DNA of 19,738 nt from assembly GCA_937901185.1 (NCBI GenBank), contig CALCHR010000199.1, positions 1 to 19,738 of the forward strand. Direction: 5' to 3'. The notes under the pieces are model-generated. The model ran no database searches. It was not told the DNA's origin and was given only the letters and a program-made list of their open reading frames with translations. The translations under genes were made by a program, and so were the position numbers. Positions 13,252-19,738 of this stretch are shown here, one piece after another; within the stretch, counting starts at the first letter, position 1; each line of letters begins with the position of its first letter. This DNA is from an uncultured Bacteroidales bacterium (GTDB taxonomy: Bacteria; Bacteroidota; Bacteroidia; Bacteroidales; Bacteroidaceae).

Positions 13252-14622
13252 TTATTGTCGGCCACCGCCCAAAGCCTGGTAGAGGTTGATAGCGGCTTGC
13301 ACCTTGGAATACTTATCGTTGATGAGGGCCAACTGGGCTGAGAGAAGGCCCTGCTGAGCTGTCAGGGTTTCGAGGTAGCTTGTGGTGTTGGTGTGTGTAA
13401 AGAGGAACTGGATGTTCTCGTTAGCACGCTCCATCTCCACCACTTCTTTTTCTCTCAAAGTCTGCTGCTTGATAGCTGTCTGATAGGCGTCGAGCGCATT
13501 GCTCACCTCCATACCTGCGTTGAGCAACGCCTCGCGGAAGTCTATCTCAGCGGCTTCCATATCAAGCTTCTTCACTTTCAAGTTGGCTCTCAGGCGACCG
13601 TTCGCAAAGAGGGGCTGCACGATAGAACCTACTGCCGAGGCAATAAACTTACCGGGATTGAGAACCATAGAACCTGCACTGTTCGTAAAGGTCAAAGCAC
13701 CGGAGATGGTCAGACCGGGATAGAAGGCAGAGCGAGCCACATTCACATCGTAGAATTTGCTGGCCAAATTGTATTCTGCTAAGCGCACGTCGGGGCGGTT
13801 AGAGAGCAACTGCATCGGAATGCCGGCTGACATTTCTGCAGGGAAACCATCTGCGGTGAAAGCACCGCGCTCAATGGCCTGCGGAGTTTCGTGGAGCAGG
13901 ATGCTCAAAGAGTTTTCCACCTGGCGAATGCTATTTTCAAGCTTGGGCACACTGGCTTGCAACTCATAGTAGTTGGCTTTGGTCTGCGCCACAGCGGCTT
14001 CATTGACCATGGCGGCTTCTTTCATCGCCTCCATAGCCTCTACATTTTTCTCCCAGAGCACGATGGTCTCCTTCGTAGTGCGGAGTTGCTCATCGAGCAT
14101 GGTCAGCGTATAATAGAGGGTAGCCACGCCGCCGATGATAGCGCTTTGAGTGGCCTCCTTAGCTACTTTTGATTGGAGCAGCATCACGTCGGCTTGCTTC
14201 TTCACATTGCGCAGATAGCCCATCTGTCCGATTTCCCAAGAAGCAGAAAGGGGAATAGAATAAGTCTGCGAAGCCTTGCTCCAATCGAAGGAAGATACTG
14301 TTCCTTGCGGAGCAATTGCCAAGGAAGGCAGGTAGGCCAATTTGGCCACCTTGAGACCTGCCTTGGCCTTCTGTATGTTCAACTCAGCCTTTTTCATATC
14401 GGCATTGTTGACAAGGGCTTTCTCAATCAAGGTTTGCAACTGAGGTTCGGTAAATACTTGACGCCACGGCAGATTGCCGAAGTTCACAGTATCGCCCTCT
14501 GCTGCATCACGGTAGAGTCCGGAAAGTTGTTCCATCTCAGCCGGGCGCTCATAGTTCTTGTAGATTTTGCAACCCGAAAGGAGAAGGCATCCACTTATAA
14601 TATATAATATGTGTCTCTTCAT
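13252..14622 (-). CDS. RND efflux outer-membrane factor lipoprotein (TolC/OprM family, NodT type)
   Basis: A 456-residue outer-membrane channel subunit of the tripartite pump. Signal peptide and lipobox: MKRHILYIISG followed by CLLLSGC, with lipidated Cys18. The mature protein has the NYERP N-terminal element, then two repeats of the outer-membrane efflux domain, with long coiled-coil stretches (for example around ADMKKAELNIQKAKAGLKV) and the conserved LLSNRPDVRLAEYNLASKFYDVNVARSAFYPGLTISG block; it ends in a YQALGGG element. In-frame translation is possible from 14688, but that would bury the lipobox, so the ATG at 14622 is preferred, 72 nt after the permease stop. It should dock with the adaptor and the permease encoded upstream in the same operon. 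Confidence 0.93.
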   Translation of the reverse strand: MKRHILYIISGCLLLSGCKIYKNYERPAEMEQLSGLYRDAAEGDTVNFGNLPWRQVFTEPQLQTLIEKALVNNADMKKAELNIQKAKAGLKVAKLAYLPSLAIAPQGTVSSFDWSKASQTYSIPLSASWEIGQMGYLRNVKKQADVMLLQSKVAKEATQSAIIGGVATLYYTLTMLDEQLRTTKETIVLWEKNVEAMEAMKEAAMVNEAAVAQTKANYYELQASVPKLENSIRQVENSLSILLHETPQAIERGAFTADGFPAEMSAGIPMQLLSNRPDVRLAEYNLASKFYDVNVARSAFYPGLTISGALTFTNSAGSMVLNPGKFIASAVGSIVQPLFANGRLRANLKVKKLDMEAAEIDFREALLNAGMEVSNALDAYQTAIKQQTLREKEVVEMERANENIQFLFTHTNTTSYLETLTAQQGLLSAQLALINDKYSKVQAAINLYQALGGGRQ

Positions 14623-14694
14623 TTTCTTATTAAGTTTAGAGGCCGGGAGGAGGAGGAGCACAACAGCTCCATCTTCCCCCTGAGCCATTTCCTT

Positions 14695-17600
14695 TTACTT
14701 ACTATACTGTTCAATGTCGGCTGTAGCCTCTGAGTTGTTGATATCCTCCCACTCCATCGGCTTAACCTTCTCTTGTAGATACTGGAAGATAACAAACAGG
14801 GCGGGCACAAGGAATATCTGGAAAATCATACCGATTAACATACCGCCGATAGCGGTAGTACCCAACGATTGGTTACCTTGAGCACCTACACCAGCTGCAA
14901 ACATCAGCGGAAGCAAACCGATAATCAAAGCGAAAGAGGTCATCAAGATAGGACGCAAACGGGCTCCGGCACCAAGCACAGCGGCCCATGTCACACTCAT
15001 ACCCATCTTGCGGCGCTCAAGGGCAAACTCTACAATAAGGATGGCATTCTTTGCCAAGAGGCCTATCAACATGATGAGCGCAATCTGTACATAGATATTA
15101 TTATCAGGTCCACCCATGCCCATTATAGCTTTTATCAATTCTCCCTTTGAATAAATAAATGCGAATGAGCCAAAAAGGCCAAACGGGATAGACAGCAGCA
15201 CCGCAAAAGGCAAGATATAGCTCTCGTACTGAGCTGAAAGCAACAAGTAGATAAAGACAAAACAGAGGATAAAGACAAAAGCTGTTGTGCTACCACCTGT
15301 GCTTTCTTCACGTGTCTGACCAGAGTACTCGAACGAGTAACCTTGCGGTAAATGCGTAGCGGCCACTTCATTGATGGCTTGAATGGCTTGTCCGGAAGTA
15401 TAACCAGTAGCAGGGTTACCATTCACCGCCAAAGAGGTGTACATATTGAAGCGGTTAATGTTGTCCGGGCCAAACGACGGAGTGATACTAATGAACTCCG
15501 TGATAGGCGCCATTCCACCTTTAGAGTTACGTACTTTGATTTTATAAAGACTCTCAAAGTCTGTACGTTCACTACGGGCTCCTTGTACCATCACACGATA
15601 GAGTTTACCGAAGCGGTTGAAGTTTGAAGAATAGAGACCACCATAATAGCCTTGCAGGGTCATAAGTATCTCACTCGGAGAAATGCCGGCACGCTTACAC
15701 TTGGCTGCGTCAATATCTATCAGGTATTCCGGGAAGTTGGGGTTGAAGGTGGTTTGAGCAGACTCAATCTCTGGGCGCTTCTGCAACTCTGCTAAGAAGT
15801 CTTGAGACACTTCAAAGAATTTATTGATATCACCACCAGTACGGTCTTGCAAGTTGAAAGTAAAACCACTACTCATACCATAACCAGGAATCATAGGAGG
15901 CGGGAAGAATTGTACTTGTGCACCTTTAAATAATGAAGGTGCCAATTTAGATAACTTCATAAAAATCATCAATGAATTATCCTCCATATTAGGACGCTCA
16001 TTCCAATCCTTTAACTTTATAATAAATGAGCCATAAGAAGGACCTTGTCCACCCGTGAAACCAAAACCAGAAATCATTGTAGAACTTTCTACAGCAGGAA
16101 TTGAGCGTATCAAGCTATCTACCTTATCCAACATAGCTTCAGTTTTGTCTTGAGAAGTACCCGGAGGCATTGTTACAGCCGCCATAAGAGTTCCTTGGTC
16201 TTCTATAGGAACAAGTGATGTAGGAGTTTTTGCCATCATCCAAATCATAGCGACAATACTTACCACTACAATGGACAAAGTTAGAATTGGACGCTGTATG
16301 AACTTCAAAACATTTTTCTTATAGCCCTTTAACATATTCTCGAAGAAATTGTTAAAGGCATCTTTGAACTTACGGGTAGAAATTCCGATCAATGCTACAA
16401 CGCTGATAGCAATCATTACTACGGTCGTTACAGGATTACCTTCAAAGTCAAACCAACCGGCAATCATACCGATAATAGCTATAAGAATTAAGAAGATAGC
16501 AGCACCCGGGTGCAAGAACTTACCGATAGATTCTACATACTTCTGCACTATATTCTGGCGAGCCTCTTTGAAGGCGATATCCATGCGCTCCTTCAAGGTG
16601 GTTTCCGTGTGGTGCGGCTTCAGCAAAATGGCACAGAGAGCAGGTGACAAGGTCAAGGCGTTCACAGCGGAGAACGCGATGGCAATAGCCATGGTGATAC
16701 CAAACTGGCGATAGAAGACGCCACTGGTTCCTGACATAAAGCTCACAGGCACGAACACGGCCATCATCACCAGCGTGATGGAAACAATGGCACCGCCCAA
16801 CTCGCGCATGGCGTCGATAGAAGCCTTACGAGCTGAGGAGTATCCTTGGTCAAGCTTGGCGTGTACACCTTCCACTACCACGATGGCATCGTCCACCACA
16901 ATGGCAATCGCAAGCACCATCGCCGAGAGGGTCAAAAGGTTGATAGAGAAGCCAATCATATTGATGGCAAAGAAAGTACCAATCAAAGCCACGGGGATGG
17001 CGATGGAGGGGATGAGCGTAGAGCGCATGTCCTGCAAGAAGATAAACACCACAACGAACACCAAGATAAAGGCCTCGATAAGGGTCTTCACCACCTCGTG
17101 GATAGAGGCAAAGAGGAAGTCGTTGGCATTCTGAGCGATGTTAATCTCAAGACCTTCGGGCAGGTCTTTCTTACACTCGTCGAGCAACTTTTCGATATCC
17201 AAGATAATCTGCGTAGCGTTAGAACCAGCTGTCTGTTGTACAATAGCTGACACAGCCGATCTACCATTTACCTTACCTGCGAAAGAGTAGACCATACGGC
17301 CGAGCTCTACACGAGCCACGTCTTTTACACGCAGCACAGTTCCGTCGGGGTTAGAGCGAATCACCAGATTCTCAAACTCTTCGGCTTCTTGCAAACGACC
17401 TCTGTAACGGAGCGTGTATTGGTAGGTTTGGTTTTCGCGCTCACCGATAGCACCCGGTGCAGCTTCAATATTCTGTTCTGCCAAGATACCGGCGACATCG
17501 GTAGGAACAAGGCCGTACTGCGCCATTTTTTCGGGGTCGAGCCAAATACGCATAGAGTAGTCAGCACCCATCACCATCACGTCACCCACACCCTTCACAC

Positions 17601-18105
17601 GCTGAATCTGCGGGATGATGTTAATCTTAGCATAGTTTTCGATAAAGGCCATATCGTATTTGCCGGAGGTATCGGATACGGAGAACACCACCAACATAGA
17701 GCTTTGGCGCTTCTGCGTAATCACACCCACCTTGGTTACTTCGGCGGGGAGGAAACCCTGTGCTTTGGCCACGCGGTTCTGTACGTTCACGGCAGCCATA
17801 TCAGGGTCAGTACCCTGCTTAAAAGTAATCGTAATAGTAGCATCTCCGGTATTGGTGGCAGTAGAACTCATGTAGTCCATGTTTTCCACACCGTTGATTT
17901 GCTCTTCCAAGGGTGCGATCACAGAGTTGAGCACTGTCTGGGCATTGGCTCCTTGATAGGTGGTTCTTACACTGATGGTGGGAGGTGCAATGTCGGGATA
18001 CTGGGAGATGGGAAGGGAGACAAGTCCCAAAACTCCCAAGATGACAATCACTACGGAGATTACCGTAGAAAGCACCGGGCGGTTAATAAAATTATCTAGT
18101 TTCAT
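14695..18105 (-). CDS. RND efflux permease, HAE1 family (AcrB-like), with an unusual central insert
   Basis: Inner-membrane, proton-driven drug exporter that forms the core of the pump. It is 1136 residues long; E. coli AcrB is 1049. TM1 is at residues 10-30, and the first periplasmic porter part runs to about 330. The proton-relay Asp pair is D405-D406 in AIVVDDAIVVVEGV and the partner Lys is K1019 in LLAKNAIL (AcrB D407, D408 and K940). Compared with AcrB there are about 70 extra residues at about 505-578 that hold two additional hydrophobic segments (about 534-551 and 558-576). DNA for about residues 528-756 (15840-16520) is much more AT-rich than the rest. It starts 45 nt after the adaptor stop. 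Substrates cannot be read from the sequence. Confidence 0.95.
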   Translation of the reverse strand: MKLDNFINRPVLSTVISVVIVILGVLGLVSLPISQYPDIAPPTISVRTTYQGANAQTVLNSVIAPLEEQINGVENMDYMSSTATNTGDATITITFKQGTDPDMAAVNVQNRVAKAQGFLPAEVTKVGVITQKRQSSMLVVFSVSDTSGKYDMAFIENYAKINIIPQIQRVKGVGDVMVMGADYSMRIWLDPEKMAQYGLVPTDVAGILAEQNIEAAPGAIGERENQTYQYTLRYRGRLQEAEEFENLVIRSNPDGTVLRVKDVARVELGRMVYSFAGKVNGRSAVSAIVQQTAGSNATQIILDIEKLLDECKKDLPEGLEINIAQNANDFLFASIHEVVKTLIEAFILVFVVVFIFLQDMRSTLIPSIAIPVALIGTFFAINMIGFSINLLTLSAMVLAIAIVVDDAIVVVEGVHAKLDQGYSSARKASIDAMRELGGAIVSITLVMMAVFVPVSFMSGTSGVFYRQFGITMAIAIAFSAVNALTLSPALCAILLKPHHTETTLKERMDIAFKEARQNIVQKYVESIGKFLHPGAAIFLILIAIIGMIAGWFDFEGNPVTTVVMIAISVVALIGISTRKFKDAFNNFFENMLKGYKKNVLKFIQRPILTLSIVVVSIVAMIWMMAKTPTSLVPIEDQGTLMAAVTMPPGTSQDKTEAMLDKVDSLIRSIPAVESSTMISGFGFTGGQGPSYGSFIIKLKDWNERPNMEDNSLMIFMKLSKLAPSLFKGAQVQFFPPPMIPGYGMSSGFTFNLQDRTGGDINKFFEVSQDFLAELQKRPEIESAQTTFNPNFPEYLIDIDAAKCKRAGISPSEILMTLQGYYGGLYSSNFNRFGKLYRVMVQGARSERTDFESLYKIKVRNSKGGMAPITEFISITPSFGPDNINRFNMYTSLAVNGNPATGYTSGQAIQAINEVAATHLPQGYSFEYSGQTREESTGGSTTAFVFILCFVFIYLLLSAQYESYILPFAVLLSIPFGLFGSFAFIYSKGELIKAIMGMGGPDNNIYVQIALIMLIGLLAKNAILIVEFALERRKMGMSVTWAAVLGAGARLRPILMTSFALIIGLLPLMFAAGVGAQGNQSLGTTAIGGMLIGMIFQIFLVPALFVIFQYLQEKVKPMEWEDINNSEATADIEQYSK

Positions 18106-18150
18106 CTGTACTTTTTTCTTTTACAATATTGAGTTACAGTGCTGTCCGGT

Positions 18151-19323
18151 TTAGTTTTCTCCGGGCGTTTTTCCCTCCTTAAGGTCCTGCTCAGCCTTCT
18201 TGCGGTTGGCTTCGCTCTGTTCGGGGGTGATGGGGTTAATTTTAGCACCGGCTTTCAGTTGGTTCACGCCCTCCACTACAATACGCTCGTTGGCCTTCAA
18301 GCCCGAGGTCACGATGAAGTTCTGACCATCGTTTTGTACGAGCACTTTGATTTCACGGGGAGCGATAGTGCTGTCTGCACCTACCACATAAACAAATTTC
18401 TTATCCTGAATATCGAAAGCAGCCTTCTGCGGAACGAGGATAGAACCTGCGCTCTTTACGGGCACGAGAACTGAGCCGCTACCGCCGCTACGCAACACGC
18501 GACCGGGGTTGGCAAACGTGGCACGCATCTGAACGGCGCCGGTGTTGGCACCAATCACGCCGCTGATAGCGGTGATGGTTCCGCTTACAGGATATTCTGA
18601 ACCGTCGGCCAAGACGAGTTTCACGGCCGGCATGCTATCCATGGCTGCGGTGATGCCGCCCTTGCTGCGAGTGAGTTCCAACATTTGCTTCTCGCTCATA
18701 GAGAAATAGGCATACATGTTGGTGATGTTGGAAACGGTGGTCAGAGGTTGAGCTGTTGAAGGGCTTACGAGGCTTCCCACGCGGTAAGGAATTTCGCCGA
18801 TGACGCCATCTGCGGGGCTGGTCACGGTGCAGAAGTTCAACTGATCCTTAGCGTTGGTCAACTGAGCCTGTGCAGCAGCGAGCTGTGCTTTGAGACTTTC
18901 CAGCGTGTTGAGCGCCATGTCATAGTCGTACTGAGAGATGATGCCCTTCTCGCGGAGCATTTTCTTGTTCTCCACAGTGAGGTTCTGCGTAGCGATATTG
19001 GCTTTCACTACTTCCACTTGTGCCTGAGCGGCATTGGCTGCTGCGGCATACTGGGTGGCGTCGATTCTGAAAAGGGCTTGTCCCTTGCGCACAAAGGCTC
19101 CTTCGTCAACCAAGAGGGCGGTGATATGGCCGCTCACTTTGGGACGGATTTCTATATCCTGTTGGCCTTTGATGGCGGCAGGATAAGTGGTGTTGAGTTC
19201 GGTCTGACTAGTTGCAAGCGTCTGCACAGCAAAGTCCATGCTGGCGGGCGGCATCTCATTCTTCTTGTTGCAGCTTGCGAATACGGCAAGGCAAAGGGTT
19301 AGATAAGCAATTTTACTTTTCAT
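18151..19323 (-). CDS. RND efflux periplasmic adaptor (membrane fusion protein, AcrA-like)
   Basis: A 390-residue adaptor that links permease and outer-membrane factor. Signal peptide MKSKIAYLTL followed by the lipobox FASC, Cys18, so it is lipid-anchored. A lipoyl half-domain with EIRPKVSGHI, VDEGAFVRKGQALFRID follows, then an alpha-helical hairpin of about residues 90-165 rich in Ala and Gln (two coiled-coil strands), the second lipoyl half with TSPADGVIGE, then beta-barrel and membrane-proximal domains ending in NERIVVEGVNQLKAGAKI. First gene of the operon; the transcript starts about 68 nt upstream. The order adaptor, permease, outer-membrane factor is standard for HAE1 systems. Confidence 0.95.
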   Translation of the reverse strand: MKSKIAYLTLCLAVFASCNKKNEMPPASMDFAVQTLATSQTELNTTYPAAIKGQQDIEIRPKVSGHITALLVDEGAFVRKGQALFRIDATQYAAAANAAQAQVEVVKANIATQNLTVENKKMLREKGIISQYDYDMALNTLESLKAQLAAAQAQLTNAKDQLNFCTVTSPADGVIGEIPYRVGSLVSPSTAQPLTTVSNITNMYAYFSMSEKQMLELTRSKGGITAAMDSMPAVKLVLADGSEYPVSGTITAISGVIGANTGAVQMRATFANPGRVLRSGGSGSVLVPVKSAGSILVPQKAAFDIQDKKFVYVVGADSTIAPREIKVLVQNDGQNFIVTSGLKANERIVVEGVNQLKAGAKINPITPEQSEANRKKAEQDLKEGKTPGEN

Positions 19324-19394
19324 AAAAAAAGGTTTTTGATATTTATTTGTCCTATAATTTTTCAGTCAAAACGGCAGCGCAGAGCGCCACCGCA

Positions 19395-19422
19395 GTGCAA
19401 AGTTACGCCAAAAACTTTGCAC
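19395..19422. promoter_or_regulatory. Perfect inverted repeat overlapping the efflux promoter (candidate operator)
   Basis: GTGCAAAGTT (19395-19404) and AACTTTGCAC (19413-19422) are exact reverse complements with an 8-nt spacer. One half covers most of the -7 element, and the other lies in the -7/-33 spacer. This layout would fit a repressor such as a TetR-type dimer, but no regulator gene is in the window. One arm is also simply the promoter consensus, so the repeat could in part be a coincidence. Confidence 0.5.
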
Positions 19423-19429
19423 ACTAAAA
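19398..19429 (-). promoter_or_regulatory. Promoter of the efflux operon
   Basis: On the - strand TAACTTTG (19405-19398) is a full TAnnTTTG match, with TTTT (19429-19426) 20 nt upstream. The start of transcription would lie near 19391. A hairpin (CGG and GCGC with GCGC and CCG around an AGA loop, 19372-19392) would sit at the very 5' end of the transcript. Confidence 0.7.
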
Positions 19430-19635
19430 AAGTTTTCAAATTATATTTATTCTCTTATCTATTTTTAACTTATGCGCTGATAAAATTCTCTCCGGAGATA
19501 GTAAAAATGTCGGTTTTGACATCTCGAAAGACCAAAATCGACAGTAGAAAAATCTTGCCATGCACGAATCCGGAAACGCCGGGACAACCTAAGAGTAATT
19601 TTGAGGCCGGAATGCAAGCAGATTGGCTGCTCAAA

Positions 19636-19660
19636 AAATGGCAGGAATTACCTGCCATTT
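19636..19660 (-). terminator. Hairpin, probable terminator of a gene beyond the right edge
   Basis: AAATGGCAGG (19636-19645) pairs with CCTGCCATTT (19651-19660) around a 5-nt loop. Read on the - strand it is followed by TTTTTT, the form of a terminator for a - strand gene lying outside the window. On the + strand the following bases are only partly T. Confidence 0.65.
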
Positions 19661-19670
19661 CTTAGGCCTT

Positions 19671-19738
19671 TACTAAGCGAAACTAGTAAACTACAAATTT
19701 TTCCTAGTAAACTCCGAGTTTTTCCTAGAAGTTTACTA
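19671..19738 (-). repeat. Degenerate 21-bp tandem repeat, copy B (cut by the window edge)
   Basis: Read on the - strand: two 21-bp units (19727-19707 and 19706-19686), each starting TAGGAAAAA and ending GTTTAC, are followed by TAGTTTCGCTTAGTA (19685-19671). This is the same order as copy A at 12166-12227, in opposite orientation on the chromosome. Bases 19731-19738 may begin a further unit. Together with the promoter, inverted repeat and hairpin this accounts for the gene-free stretch 19324-19738. Confidence 0.75.

Noticed and set aside
17389..18099. 236-codon + strand open frame opposite the RND permease
   Set aside because: Mirror of a highly conserved coding region; His-rich composition is typical of antisense translation.
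19336..19665. 109-codon + strand open frame upstream of the efflux operon
   Set aside because: It spans the efflux promoter, the inverted repeat and a terminator hairpin, and shows no domain or codon bias.

Overview
The window looks like chromosome of a Bacteroidota bacterium, most likely order Bacteroidales (Prevotella/Bacteroides relatives). Five upstream regions carry the Bacteroidota promoter form TAnnTTTG with a TTTG-like box 19-20 nt upstream. Start codons follow A/T-rich leaders rather than Shine-Dalgarno sites. A NigD-like lipoprotein is present, and the pdxA, mtaB and RsmI-like proteins have the Bacteroidales form. Base composition is near 50% GC, with one clearly AT-rich patch inside the RND pump gene. 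I see no tRNA, rRNA, CRISPR array, transposase or prophage gene.

Left block, + strand (1-7182): the 3' part of rlmN (its 5' end is outside the window), then pdxA, then a tightly packed group: a nucleotidyltransferase (ATGA overlap with pdxA), an ATP-grasp protein, a CDP-alcohol phosphatidyltransferase, an 8-TM UPF0104/flippase-like protein and a HAD phosphatase. Together these have the parts expected for making, attaching, moving and dephosphorylating a polar lipid head group; the alcohol is unknown. A NigD-like lipoprotein with its own promoter ends the block at a terminator.

Middle, - strand (7550-10681): mtaB (tRNA methylthiotransferase), a family 2 glycosyltransferase and an RsmI-like methyltransferase form an operon. 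Its promoter at 10749-10779 shows that the upstream in-frame ATG of mtaB cannot be the start. The convergent gap 7183-7549 holds one terminator for each strand and, between them, a perfect 38-bp palindrome. Two monocistronic + strand genes follow: a 60-residue lipoprotein with an extreme codon bias, and a Nudix protein with a C-terminal winged-helix domain.

Right block, - strand (12376-19323): a tripartite RND efflux operon in the order adaptor, permease, outer-membrane factor, followed by an LpxA-type acyltransferase. The permease is about 70 residues longer in its centre than AcrB because of two additional predicted TM helices, and the AT-rich patch begins there. The operon promoter is overlapped by a perfect 10-bp inverted repeat with an 8-nt spacer. 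A degenerate 21-bp tandem repeat occurs in opposite orientations in the Nudix/lpxA gap and at the right edge of the window.
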